Below, one piece after another: positions 11,215-23,190 of a stretch of DNA of 64,000 bases (position 1 is its first letter; every line of letters begins with the position of its first letter). Source of the DNA: Lomentospora prolificans (Eukaryota > Ascomycota > Sordariomycetes > Microascales > Microascaceae); the NCBI GenBank assembly GCA_029532625.1, contig JARFXM010000003.1:806001-870000 (forward strand). The letters run 5' to 3'. Under the pieces are notes generated by a model. The model was given only the letters and a program-made list of their open reading frames with translations, did not search any database and was not told where the DNA came from. The position numbers and the translations under genes were made by a program.

Positions 11215-14200
11215 AGTGTTTGGTCCCAGACGGAATAACGTTTATTATCATCTGAGTTGTGACATTCGCTTTTTTTTCCCGTTCATTTACACAGCTAGAC
11301 TTATACGAAAAGGAAAGGTTTTCTTATTTGGGAACGATGAATGGAGCTAGGCCACATGTCTACTCGACTTGGCTTTTCTAGTCCTACTCTTACTTTTCGG
11401 GGTTATTTTACGTATTTTGCATTGCAGGGCTTTCTTTTATGGGATGGCGATGCCGGTTTTGGCGTGAGTTCGGAGTGTGGTATATAGCAGATATCCCGGA
11501 AACGTGACGATCTTTGACAGTATATAAGACAGTATAAAACCATTTATTGATCTCTCTCTCTTTTTTCTTATCCCTTTTTTCTATTTTTCATTTTTTTTAA
11601 TCCTTTTTTCTTTCCTTTTTAATTCTATTCACATATCGAGCATCGTACTCAGACTCGCAGACTGGGGCCGAACCTCTGGAAGATCTGTTCGAGGACATGC
11701 CCCCTACGAACTTGAATCAAAATTGCCCACCTAATAGGACGAGTACGACCACCCACTCATGGGCATCAACTGATGATACGCGGCAGAGAATCCAGCCTCG
11801 TCGCTTCAACTTACACCATCAACACCGATCCCGACGGAACCTCCCCGTGCACGCTTCGATCCAGCGCCTCCCAGATAAGGCAAGGCACGCCCACGCAAGG
11901 TTCCTTATGCGGAAAGCAACCCTTGGTCAAAAAGGAAAACGGCCCCCTGGGGTAAAACCCGGGAACCTGTCGGAGAATGTGCGCCAGACCGCTTGACGAA
12001 CGCGTGGGCGGAATGCAAGCGGTACTCTGCTGGCGTTGATGGGAGGGGTATGCTAAATTTAGCAACGACGAAGAAAAGAGAAACCCCAACGATGCTGGAC
12101 GTCGTACCGTCGAGGTGTGGCACGGTGGTGGGTGGTTAGTGGTGGCGGCGGCGGGGCACAGCCTGGCAAGTCTTTCCGCAGCAATGTATTGGGATTTTGC
12201 GCACTTCTTGGGTTGATGTGGGTGCACTCGGTTTTAACCCAGGTATTGCTTCTATAGATGGAAGACGCAAGTCAACCCTGGGAAATGGTTTCTCTGCACC
12301 GTGGCGGGTGAATAGACGATGTGAGTGGTATGTTGCGTGGCAGGAGGAGAAAGAGTGTGTGTGTTCAACGTTAATATATCCCAATTTAGAACCCAGTGGC
12401 GATAAGAGTCGTGCTACCAATTGGGTTGACACGTCTATACGTTTGACCGGAGGGCTGGGACTTTTTGTTGTGGCACCATATCATATATACGTGAGGATTC
12501 CTGTACGTGGTCTTGGTGCCTAGCGAAATCCAGCTTGCGAGTAGAGACGGACATATCTCCAGAGTCACTTCATACTTGGCGTTATTTCCTGTATATGGGG
12601 TATAGGGTAAGCGGTAATGTGTTCCTGTGGTTTAACGACTGGACGAAGAGCCGACTTAACGGAGAGGAGAGACTGACATTCCCGGAGGGCCGTCATGCCG
12701 AGACTCTGTACTGAAGTGGGATGTCCCCGATTCGAATGGGTGTCGTCGTTCGGACGTATTTGAAAGCGATAGTCATTTATTCAAAATGTTGCTTCTCTTG
12801 TATGCCTTCGCCCCAACTGTCCCACGGATGTGTTTTATCGCAAGATAAACTAGCATGGCAGATTCGCCATACGGAGGCTACCCGCATAATATCACTAGAA
12901 AAGCGATTCTGGACTGCAATCTCCTCTCAGTAAGAGTCTAATGCGGCTTAGCAATGTAAATTAGAGATTTTAGGATTCGGTCGAATCGTGTGGTAGCTCT
13001 TGGAACCCCAGTGCAGTCTCTATACACCGGACAAGGACGAGGCCATCGGTCTCCTTGGCTATTGTGGATGTTTGGTATGCCCTAGGCTTGCAAGAGTCGA
13101 GTGCCAGTCCAGCCAAAGCCCTGATAGCATGATCGATCTGGGAGATCTCAATTGGTTTCCCTCTGTGTTTCGGTACCCCAGTTCTAATCGTCGTCAAGCC
13201 GAAGGACATCGTGCGCACGTGGTTTCATTGAGACTGTTACAGATTCCGTGACGGTTCGACACCGACGCATGTGATTTGGCCAGGCTATCAAACCTTGAAC
13301 TTTGCCCTACTCATCATATAATATGTCATCTGTCCCGCGCATGTCTCTCCGAACCCTGCCTATCACATCACAGGACGAGCTCGAAGTAGCCGTTGAAGGG
13401 GGATGCCGGGGTTCTAGCCGACTTGGACGTGGCTACAAACGTCGGCGGAAGGCATTGAGAGGCCATTAACGGTTTGGTTAAGCGGCGTACATGGTACAAC
13501 ACCTGGGAAATGCTTATGGCTAACGACACTGTCGGCTCCTATGACCACCGGAGAGTCTAAAGCAAGTTACAGATGATGTGGGTCGTGAAGGTCCTCACTT
13601 CAAGCGGCCTAGAACTCTGCTTGATACCGAGAGGAATGCGCGAACGGGAAACTAGGCCCAGAGTGGCCAGCCCTATGCGGCTAGGTAGAGCCTGGGCCAC
13701 GCTGGCTGTATGGACTCCATATCTCAATGACAACTATTGATGGCTTTGAAGTGTCGAATGCAATGACACAAAATCCTTCCAAGAATGTGTTAAGCTTACT
13801 TCAGGAGAAATTCACAACACGCGAAAAGGACGGCTGCTGTACGCGGGCAGCGTTTCTTCATGAGGTCGTTATACTAGGCATTTCAACGCCGGCATACAAC
13901 TCGTTCACTTGACATCCGACGCAGACATCTTCACGGTGTCTAGAGGTGAAGGCCCAGCTCAACTGTCGTCCTCTTGGTCGTTCATCCGCGGGGCTGAGCC
14001 TCACGGAAGCGACGCGGATGAGGTTATGAACCAAGGCCTCGAGTAAGATAATGCGCCTGTGGGAATTTATATTATAGCTCAGCCATCCGAGGCTTCCGGT
14101 AAACATTTAGCTTACGCTGTGCGAAGCGGGCGGCGTGGCTGACGCTGGATTCTGATGGTCAGGGCCGTAGCCTGTGGCTCGAGTCCAGCATAAGCCCCAA

Positions 14201-15544
14201 TTACACGGCTTTCAGGAAAGAGGATGATCCGAACTAGAGAAATGTTTGTTTACAGGGTGGTAGTCAGGGACGGCGCGCATTCATAACGCTGTCTTATTAG
14301 CTGCGGGTGAGGTTGGCATTGTTGTCTCAGTCTGGATAGATGTGTCTAGAGGTCGGAATAATAACGATGGACGCTGGGAATGGATCAATCTGTACGAAGG
14401 TAATGTAATATCCTACTAGCCAGCCATAGTGGCTGTAGTGTGGCTTCAGCTCCTTTCCCACACCAGTTGACGCTAAGGGGAGACAGCTGACTTGGCGGAG
14501 TTTCACTGACAATACGACCCTAAACTCTCAGTTTCGAACGCTAAAAAGCCGTCTCTGGTGATCTTGCGGTGATTGCTTAAAATTAGCGGCAAGCCACTCC
14601 ACTCGCATGAGAAAAGTACTTATATATCCGAGGCACTTGGATAGAAGTATGATTTTGCGGGGTTGAGCCTGTACTTTGTGCTAGCGATGACCAGGTTAAT
14701 CGCGACCCGGAGTCGCTTAAGCTCTCAGCACATCACGGGGCCAAAGTGGTGAAAGGACACAGTTGCTCAGGCGGGTACATGTAATATACTCGGGTCTACC
14801 TGTACCGTGTGGTACCTTAGTGCGGGTGCTTTTCTGCAGTGGGCTCTTTGGGTTGTTGGCCATGTTCCAAGCCCTGTCATTGGCCAGCGGTGCGAAGCTC
14901 ACCATTGAAACTTCCAGTCTGGCCTCAACTCGAGCCCTTGAACAAAACCAAAGGAAGGAGCCAGCTGGAACACTCTCTGCCTGTGCTAGTGTTCGTGCAT
15001 TCTGTGCCCCAGCCTAATAATACTTGGTAGTTGCGAGAATAAACCCCTGCATCCAGCCATCTCGACTTGTCTGTCCTTTCTGTATCCACTCTGTCAAAAC
15101 TTCCCGTTTGTGATTCAAAAGCCAGGTCACTGCATGCTCACAGAATCATCATTTCTTTCTGCATTTCTCGTCTAAGCTCTCCTTCAAGCCTTGTCTTTTC
15201 TCCATTTCCTTACTCTCTTCTTTTATCTTTTCCCTTTCTCTACCTTTTCGACAATCATCTAGTCCCATTGAGTCGGTGTCGTGCTGTATCCAAGCTACTT
15301 GGATAGCTCCGGCAGTCTTTAAGCCTCTCGGCCCACCCCCTCTTGTGCATCGAAAATAACACCTGTCCCAACAGCGACCACACCCCCCTCCTTCAACCTC
15401 CAACCCAGCCGGTCTGAAAGTTTCTCTATCTCCCCAAAACTCCAACGTCGATACCTTAAAGTCGCCAGCCCTAGACCCGAGTCTTCCCTTTCTCGACCGT
15501 CCTTTTCCCTTTCCTCGTTATTGACACCATATTTCCGTTTCGCC
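11215..15544. other. 4.3-kb gene-free stretch before ERV29
   Basis: It contains the 3' UTR of the cupredoxin gene, with T-rich tracts near 11550-11630, and then ordinary mixed-composition DNA in which stop codons are frequent in all frames. From about 15070 the sequence is strongly CT-rich up to the ERV29 start, typical of a fungal promoter and leader. I recognise no gene, RNA or transposon domain. Confidence 0.5.
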
Positions 15545-16842
15545 ATGACATCTCGAGGTCCTTCCTACGGCCTGGGAGCCGCCGGTCCCCAATACGGCGC
15601 CTCTAGCCATTCCGGTGGCGGCGATTCGAACCCCCTTGATGCCATCAGAGCACAGACGAGCAAGATTGAAGACCTCTTGGACAGGCTTAGCGAGCCGATA
15701 AAGCCGTACGTTTAATATTCCTGACGAAGCTGCCAGGGGACGAGCCTCTCCAAGGCTTTCCGGATTGTTTTGAATTGGGCCTTGGATTTGATGGATAGCG
15801 AGACCTTCGCACATAACATTCAATTCTGGGCCTCCTAGAGACGGAGGAGCCTCCCTATCATCGATGTCTTGCTAACTGGTGATTGTCAATAGCTTCCTTC
15901 CCGCCATTGGCCGCTTCCTTATTGTCGTCACCTTCCTCGAAGATACTATCCGCATCTTCACCCAATGGAACGATCAACTTATCTACCTCCATGACTTCCG
16001 TCGCAGTATGTCTTGTATCTCCACCATCACTATGATGCTCTGGGCATGTTAGATATAGCCCAGGGGCTTTGTTTATACTCGAGGGATAATCGCAATGTGG
16101 CGTGTTTTGATGGCTAATTTTTTCGTGTACAGTCCCCAACGGCATCACCCACCTCTTCCTTATCGTTAATATGATAGCTATGAGCGTTTGCTCTACTCTT
16201 GTCATCGTGCGAAAACACTCCGATTACGCTGTTGCCGGTCTTATGGCCGTCGTTGTTACCCAGGCTCTCGGATATGGCCTTATCTTCGACCTCAACTTCT
16301 TCCTCAGGAACCTTTCCGTCATCGGTGGCCTCCTTATGGTTCTCTCCGACTCCTGGGTGCGCAAGACTAAGGCCTTCGCCGGTCTCCCTCAAATCGATGA
16401 GAAGGATAGGAAGATGTACTTCCAGCTCGCTGGTCGTGTTCTCCTCATCTTCCTCTTTATTGGCTTCGTCTTCTCTGGCCAGTGGTCCTGGTGGAGGGTC
16501 TTCGTCTCTCTCCTCGGCGCTGTTGCCTGTGTCATGGTCGTCGTCGGCTTCAAGGCCAAGTTCAGCGCCACTCTTCTCGTCGTCATTCTTAGCATCTTCA
16601 ACGTTCTCGTCAACAACTTCTGGACCGTAAGCTTTCCGCCCGTGCTTCCCATATTTCTTTTCTCACTATATGACCCTGATGGCTAACTTGACTGCCCGTT
16701 TTAGTTGTCCGAGCTCCACCCCCACAAGGACTTTGCCAAGTACGACTTCTTCCAGATTCTCTCGATTGTCGGCGGTCTTCTCCTCCTCGTCAACAGCGGC
16801 CCTGGCCAATTCTCCATCGACGAGAAGAAGAAGGTGTACTAA
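15545..16842 (+). CDS. ERV29: ER-to-Golgi cargo receptor Erv29/SURF4
   Basis: Erv29 (SURF4 in animals) is a polytopic receptor that packs soluble cargo into COPII vesicles and cycles between ER and Golgi. Four exons (15545-15705, 15893-16005, 16133-16626, 16705-16842) encode 301 aa. Introns are 187, 127 and 78 bp, with GTACGT, GTATGT and GTAAGC donors. The N-terminus is Gly/Ser-rich and cytosolic. It is followed by the family segments DTIRIFTQWNDQ, PNGITHLFLIVN and VRKHSDYAVAGL, and by several membrane helices. Next come QLAGRVLLIFLF, the loop SELHPHKDFAKYDFFQ and a last helix. It ends in KKKVY, so Lys -4 and Lys -3 form a KKXX COPI retrieval signal, as expected for a cycling receptor. Length and exon phases are all consistent, and the call is secure. 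Confidence 0.95.
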
Positions 16843-17085
16843 GAAGTAAAATGGAATGAGGGATGGGAGGCTGTACGTCACTTGACAGCAAGTGGGCGGG
16901 CATCAGGGGTAGATTGGCGTATTGGGGTTCGGAGGATGGAGAGGCGGAAAGCATAGGGGTAGGATGGAACACGATTTTTTGGAGCTTTTGTAAATCTATA
17001 TCACGTTGGGTCCCCGGTGGCTACGATCCCGGAAATGACCAACGAAAAGTATGATGAGGAAAGAAGGAGACAACCAGGGACTCGC

Positions 17086-17100
17086 TTTTTTTTTTTTTTT
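17086..17100. repeat. T15 homopolymer
   Basis: Fifteen consecutive T lie about 245 bp after the ERV29 stop codon, in the expected 3' UTR or terminator region. Confidence 0.75.
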
Positions 17101-17646
17101 CTGATCCACTCGCATGGGGAGCAATGTCAGGACCTTGTTCCCTTCTCCTCTAGGAAGTGATAGATGGTGCTTCGCATTTTCACATACTCGCCACTCTATA
17201 TAGCGTGACGAGCGAGATGTCAGTATAGAGGGAATGAATTATGTCTCTTTTTCATACTTGGGGATTCCGCGGCTCTTGATTGTGCCACTTGTGAATGATC
17301 ATGTTACAGCTTCCACTATCAAAAGGATCTACAGGCATGGAAGTCCCCGTCCCGCTAATACATGGAGCTTCTCATGAACAGCACCCGAGAGTCTTGGCAA
17401 CACCGAGCTCGAGGATTGGCGGTGATAGTGGGGGAATGGTGGCGGTAAACACCTAAAGTGTCGTTCCTTTCACCCACCCACGTACACTTTTTCTTCTTTT
17501 TTCCCTCTTTTTTCTTTTTTTTATATACTCTTGCCTTTTTTGCCCTCATGCTTTAGTCCAAACGTGTCAAGCGCCAAGTTCGATGACGGTGCCTCTCGCG
17601 TAACGGCAGCTAATACTGCGGGGGAAGTAAAACTTGCAACCACCCC

Positions 17647-17662
17647 CATCCATCCATCCATC
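17647..17662. repeat. (CATC)4 microsatellite
   Basis: Four perfect tetranucleotide units in non-coding DNA. Confidence 0.8.
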
Positions 17663-18291
17663 CGGCTAGGATCAACCTAAATGACAGCATGAAGGCGACG
17701 CTCCCTTCCCCCCTCCGCGAAGTTTGAATGGGCTTACTGCGTCTGGCGGGGTTGTGGAGAAAGCATCCTCAGCAGAGCTCCCGCTACAACAGGGCCTTAG
17801 CGACGATAGACCTAGGCTTCTGAGAGAGGAGATACGCCTCTTACTTTGTACGTAGATATCACGACAATGTAGCGCCGCTCCACAGGAGCGAAACAAAGGG
17901 ATACAACCTGTAGAGATTGAAGGCGGAAGAAACAAAATACAAAACGACTAGCAGGAAGAATATGACCACAGCGTCGGCCGACCAATCTTGCACCATTTTG
18001 GAACGGGGGCGTGCCAACCTTTCCGAATCCCTTTGCTCCATTTGTTCTACAAGCCTCAGCACATCACACAAGACTCTCTCGATCCCCTAAGAAAACCCGT
18101 GATACCTAGTCATGAACAAATTTCGCCTTTCGTACAGGATCATTGCCGTCTCATTTCAGTGAATGTAAGAATGAAAGAAAGAAGTAGTAAGAGGCAGTCA
18201 AGGTAACAGTAAAGTATAATACTAATCATGAAATCGAAAATCAGGTCCCAACAAGTTGACAAGAGAAGTGTGAAAAGGTCATTTCTGACGA

Positions 18292-18310
18292 GGATCCCTC
18301 TTCGGGATCC
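18292..18310. repeat. Short perfect inverted repeat (7-bp arms, 5-nt loop)
   Basis: GGATCCC at 18292-18298 pairs with GGGATCC at 18304-18310 around the loop TCTTC. It lies about 380 bp past the stop codon of the p14 gene. It may be a 3' RNA hairpin or chance. Confidence 0.6.
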
Positions 18311-18692
18311 CCATAAAAAGGGTGCGACAGCACCTTGCCCATCCAAGGCCGAACCCCTCCCAACCCTAGGAGAGTGGAGACGTCGATATCAAAGGCGAGT
18401 TTTCGCTGGGAGATCGAGAAAACGAGGTTCGATACAAAGGCGACAAGGTTCCACTGGCGTATCACTGCCAGGTGGGTTAACCGTCTCGTCATGCACAGGT
18501 CTGAAGGCCGGACCGTAGGCCATCAGCAAAGCGCACGACGGCGCGGCGCGCGTGTCCGCTGGCGATCGGCTTGTCCTTTCGCAGGATCGTCTTCGGACCC
18601 CTAAGACGTGTTTCACTCGAAGATGAAGACGAAGTAGACGGGGCTGCGGTCGATTCATCGCCACGGCGCCGGTCCGCAGACCCGTCTAATTG

Positions 18693-19590
18693 TCAATCGA
18701 TACCATGCTGCTTTTTGAGCTGAGCTAAAGATTCGCGGCGAGCCTCGATGTCTTCTCTTGACTTGAGCATCTTCTCGGGCTGGTGGTATAATACTGCAGG
18801 GAAAAAGTTAGTACGAAGTTGGACCCGGAAAAATTGACCAAAGGCCGTCTCGCATATCGGTGGTATCCGTAAAAAACATCTCCGAATATGTCCGACTGGA
18901 CTGGTGACGGTCGCCGGTTGCTAGTTGGGGGAGAGAAGGGGCGTCTTCGTGTGTCGATGCCACGTCACATACCAACAAGGTATCGGTTCTGAAAATTGAA
19001 GCCGTTGAGCTTGTCGCAGGCCTGCTTTGCATCCACTACGTCTTCATAAACAACAAAGGCGGTACCCTTTGTGTTGTTGGCAATACCCTGCCGGACTTGC
19101 CTGGAGTGGAAGAAAGCTCGAGTTAGTCACGGGGCCACGTCCAGAGCTGGCAAGAGGACTGCCATCGGATGAGGATAGGGCATTAATGCATACCGGATCG
19201 GGCCAAACTTGCCGAAGAGATCGAATAGCTCCTCGGGAGTTACGTTGTAGCTATGGTCATCAATCGTTAGATAGGAGGGTCCGAGGAGCAAGTGCTGGAG
19301 AGCGAAGGGCAGCCTACCTCAAGTTCTTCACGAACAGAGCTCTATTCGAGGAAAAAAAAGTGTTGTCAGTTATGTAAATCAAAGTAAAAGGATAAAAATA
19401 TGTAAAATTAATAAGCCTGGCCAGGCACCACGATGGTCGCTTGGCATTGATGACATCGGCCGTTCGATCGAAGATGGATTTGACGGGGTCGGATTAAACG
19501 AGCCCTGGGGGGAATTCAACACGCGCTCGGGAGCGAAGGCGATACATACCGGTTCACTTCTGGGGCGAGTTTACCGCCGCGACTACTCAT
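18693..19590 (-). CDS. Splicing factor SF3b subunit p14 (SF3B6), U2 snRNP branch-site RRM protein
   Basis: SF3b p14 is a single-RRM protein that binds SF3b155 within the U2 snRNP near the branch adenosine. Five exons on the minus strand (19590-19550, 19341-19318, 19250-19194, 19100-18973, 18793-18693) join in phase to 116 aa. Exon 2 is only 24 nt. RNP2 is ALFVKNL at residues 15-21 and RNP1 is KGTAFVVY at 52-59. Other family hallmarks are LAPEVNR at the N-terminus, FGKFGPIRQVR, DAKQACDKLNGFN and NRYLVVLYHQPEKM. The basic C-terminal helix ends at HGID. The position of human Tyr22, the residue in RNP2 next to the branch adenosine, is Phe17 here, so an aromatic is kept. Introns of 208, 67, 93 and 179 bp make it intron-rich for its size. 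Its gene-level neighbours are not related in function. Confidence 0.95.
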
Positions 19591-21515
19591 CTCTCGACTG
19601 ATGGGAAATGTCGAAATTAATTTCTAAAAACCGCTTGCGGTATGTTCGTCGCGCGGTAGGCGTAGATTGGGGGTTGTGGAGAGATTCGGAGATCGGATGG
19701 GTGAGTTGAAGGAAGAAGAGGAATGCTCGAAGTTCCAGCGGTGATAGAGACGGAGCGACAGGAAGGCAGAGCGTGGGAGGTGGAGAATATTACTACTCGA
19801 TTCTGCCACTGTACACAGTATACACAGCTCGATTTGCACGACAGTGGGGTGAGCAGGGCGGGCTTGAGAGAGAACCTCCGGTCGGGATGACGATTCCTTA
19901 ACAAAAGGGTACGAAGCTGGCTGGTAAACCTGTTAGTGTTCATCAGATAACGCCAACGAGGCGCTAACTCAACTGGGTCCGTCACGAGGAAATCGGTGTT
20001 TCGATCCCGACACTGCCTGCACGAGGAAAGTGGTCCCGAGAACTGAGGAGATTTACACTGTATGGGGTGATGACATCGCCTGAATTTATCGCCGAATTGT
20101 CTTGCGTGCGTGCGTACCCAAGTACAAAGTACGAAGAGTACGAAGTGGCACTTTCCCATGCCAACCAAGCCGTTCATTGGGGGAAGTCGCATCCTAGAGG
20201 AAAGCCCTCGACGTATCAGAGCCGTTGGGGGCCCGCCACCTGCCAACTTCCAACTTGTCACCTGGGCCCCCTACGAAAACGAGGTGGTGCATTCCAAGTT
20301 GTGTCTTCCCAACATGGCTTAGTGCAGAGTATTCGACACGTGACCTTACCTGCTTATAAGATTCCCCAGCTTCTCGAAGATGCTTCCCATTTCGGCATCA
20401 CATAATAAAGGACCAAATTACCCCCTATGTCGCTTGGGTTGTGTCGGATTACGGCCATGATGGTGATTCTGTGACGATCCTGGATCTGAATGCCGAGTTG
20501 TCTGATTCATTCCGCCGCGAAAAGTGCCCAGTTATCGGGGTCTCGCTTCGCTGTTCTCACCCACCTAGTCGACCAACCTCCTCAATCCTCCGTCCTCGCT
20601 CATTAATTTCCCCCAAGATATCCCGATGGCGGCACCTGCGAGTACACGCCACGCCTAACGCGAATGCCCACAGAATCTCTGTTCCCTGGAAGATCCCTCT
20701 ACCATGCGGAGCCTGGCGTAGAGTTCAAGGCATCATACTGAATAAAGGTATGTTGTATGATTTCATACATTTCTCATTTCCCGAGATGCAAGTTACGTCG
20801 CGGCATTTTCCTCTGCGCAAGCTAGCGCGACACGGTAGGTGAGACAAGGGACGGCGATGCGCAAGGCTCGGATCCTGAAATTTTCGGTTTCTAGACGCGT
20901 ATCAAGATGAGAAGGAGTGAGTTCAGATGAGATTCGGCAACGGAAGGCGCACTGAACGGTTCAGGCTTAGGCGCATGCCAAGGGCCCCAGTCGACGTGAC
21001 GAGACTGAATATACTTCAACACTGAGCGCGGGCAACTCCAGCTGCTGTTGAGTGTATGGTGCCTGAAGGAAAGGCAAAGGGAATTATATCGAAAACAACG
21101 GGCTCTTATCTCATCGGAAGCCCGATGTCCTTTCCCCCTGCTGGTCCCGTAGCGCAAACCCAAACACGGTCTTCCAACCCCATCAGCGCGCCTGCTCCAT
21201 CACGCTCTTATTTTTTCCTCGCGTCAGTTCATTGAAACGAAAGAAGTGTAGGCTTTTCCTACGACTTCCAGCATTTCTAACCCCACTGAAACCCTCTAGG
21301 CCTCGGGCGATGAGCTATTTTGCTCTTACATACGTTACGTTGAGCAGCGTTGACTTTGGCACCCTTTGTCAAATCACAGCGCTTTTGAACTAGGCCGTAT
21401 CCTACGCCTACAAACTTAGGGTCATCCTTGACTCTGATCAAGCTCATTTCAACCACTTCTTCGACTCCAAACCTCATCATCTACGACTTCAAGTGGTCCA
21501 ACCCCCCTAGTCTAG
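19591..21515. other. 1.9-kb divergent spacer between the SF3b p14 and glycosylase genes
   Basis: Both flanking genes are transcribed away from this spacer, so it holds two promoters. I see no conserved ORF, RNA gene or repeat of note. Confidence 0.5.
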
Positions 21516-23071
21516 ATGGATCACGCTCAGGGACAAGCGTATGATCCCACCCGCCCCTGGGCTGTCACGGATGCTCTCCTCGGCATTCTTGCACGGTCTC
21601 TACTTAAATCGAGCTACCCAGGTGCCGTAGCCATTTCCGGTCCGAATCAAACGCCCGCTGCTCACCCCCAGCATCAACAAACATGGCAACAACCGACACC
21701 CAGGAAAGCAGCAGTGGTAACATCTCAGTTCTGGAGCCACCCGCCACCTAGTATGAACGGTGTGCCGAGTAGCATCCCGGCCACGAGCGCGGCGGTTTCC
21801 GTCCCTACTTCTGCTGCACCTCCGATGGTAACTTCGGCGGACTACTCTAGTAACCAACATCTACTAGCTCGCGCCAGCCCTCCCTTCCATGGAGCCCCTG
21901 ATCATGGAACCTATCCTAGCAGTACTCAACATCCAACCAACAACGGTCAACACCGCGCCGGAAACAGCACAAACAACCCTACAAATACTAACAGCAACCA
22001 CGGCTCCAATAGTGGAATCCATACACCTGGTCACCATCACGATGATGTCTCACCTATGATGATAGATCCGAACCTAACGGCGTGGCATGGCGATGATGAG
22101 GAGCAAGAGCACGAGCAGGAAAGCTTCCTTCATCAGTATTCGGAGATGGGAGGCGACTATACTGCGGTGCCAGCTAACATGATTGACCCAAATTTGGCGC
22201 TGCTGCACGACCATGAGGATTATCGCCACGGCAGACAGGATGAAGATGAGGGAGGCCATATGGACGATTTGGATGGCGGGCATTTTGGGATAAATTTCCA
22301 TCAAGGTAGGCTTAGGCAACGGCGTAGCTCGCCTTCACCTTATTTCGCAGAGAGGAATACTAAACTTACGCAATCGCAGCCTACGTGTCCTCAGCCTCGG
22401 CGGGGCACGGTTTCGTGCATCCCATATCCACCACTGACAGCAACGTCCTTTGGCCTTATTCAGGAACAGCTGGCTCATGACCCATTTAGGCTCCTCATCG
22501 CCGTCACCTTTCTCGTCAAGACCAAGGGTATAGCTCCCATCCCAGCATTTCACCAAGCCATGCGGCGATTCCCGACACCCGAGATGCTCGCTGACAAGAA
22601 CAATGCCAACGAGCTGATCGGAATGATTCGACATCTTGGTCTGTCGACGGTGCGTGCAGCTGCCATTCAACGGTACGCGGAGCAGTGGATTAGGCAGCCG
22701 CCGCCCAAAGCTGGTGTGAGGTAGAGGATGGGAAAGTAGCAGCGGTGGCCAGGGGTGCGTCGTCGCCAGCGAACCCGGGCCAGAATTTGAGACAATGGAC
22801 GGATACAGATCCGTCACCAGCGGCATTCGAGCCTGGCACCAGCCTAGTGACGAGACCAATAGCTGACTGTGATGATGGGCATGCGTGGGAGATTGGTCAT
22901 TTGACCCATGGTCAGTATGCCATTGACAGTTGGCGCATCTTTTGTAGAGATGGACTCCTCGGAGAGGCGGAAGACTGGAACGGAAGAGGAAGGGAGCCTG
23001 AATTTCAAGCCCAGTGGATGCGAGTTCTTCCGCAGGATAAGGAACTGAGAGCATACCTCCGATGGATGTGA
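21516..23071 (+). CDS. MBD4-like HhH-GPD DNA glycosylase, reading frame interrupted
   Basis: From the ATG at 21516 an open frame of 402 codons ends at TAG 22722-22724. Residues 1-300 are low in complexity (His, Asn, Pro, Gln, Ser; acidic patch ~185-255). Residues 311-402 carry the first half of an MBD4-type domain (FGLIQEQLAHDPFRLLIAVT, FPTPEML, IRHLGLSTVRAAAIQRYAEQWI). The second half continues in another frame up to TGA 23069-23071: AWEIGHLTHGQYAIDSWRIF, with the likely catalytic Asp at 22925-22927. In the family this enzyme removes T or U from G mismatches after deamination. The two halves could be joined by a poor intron (for example 22714-22862 or 22721-22841), or a frameshift may separate them. 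As drawn, the first ORF alone lacks the catalytic Asp. A third frame downstream may hold the tail. Confidence 0.7.
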
Positions 23072-23190
23072 TGAAGGAGGGCTGGAAGTGAAACCTTCAG
23101 ACGGGGGAGCGAGAGGTGCTAGATCGGGAGATGCGTGCGGCGGTCAAGGAAGGGAGGGTTGTGTACAACCCAAATGACGGCGATTGCTAG
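23071..23190 (+). pseudogene. Possible displaced C-terminal tail of the glycosylase
   Basis: In the third frame, directly after the last glycosylase ORF, the sequence reads MKEGWK, then TGA at 23089-23091, then NLQTGEREVLDREMRAAVKE and GRVVY up to TAG 23188-23190. The charged helical pattern looks coding and resembles the tail I recall for fungal MBD4-like proteins. One missing base and a TGG-to-TGA change would explain the break. This is inference from pattern only; it may instead be untranslated 3' sequence. Confidence 0.35.

Larger units (their letters stand above)
16843..18692. other. 1.85-kb region between the 3' ends of ERV29 and the SF3b p14 gene
   Basis: ERV29 (+) and the p14 gene (-) converge here, so both 3' UTRs lie in it. 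It contains a T15 run (17086-17100), pyrimidine tracts near 17490-17520, a (CATC)4 repeat (17647-17662) and a perfect 7-bp inverted repeat (18292-18310). No coding sequence is recognised. Confidence 0.5.

Noticed and set aside
11811..12227. 138-codon minus-strand ORF
   Set aside because: No recognisable motif, and other frames are equally open over the same bases. Probably chance.
13215..13290. TTCGA-loop sequence resembling a tRNA T-arm (GGTTCGACACC at 13252)
   Set aside because: The T-stem has a mismatch, and no matching acceptor stem, D-arm or anticodon arm is found upstream.
18389..18664. 91-codon minus-strand ORF just 3' of the SF3b p14 gene
   Set aside because: It lies in the expected 3' UTR of p14, which already ends in the family-typical HGID, and has no independent support.
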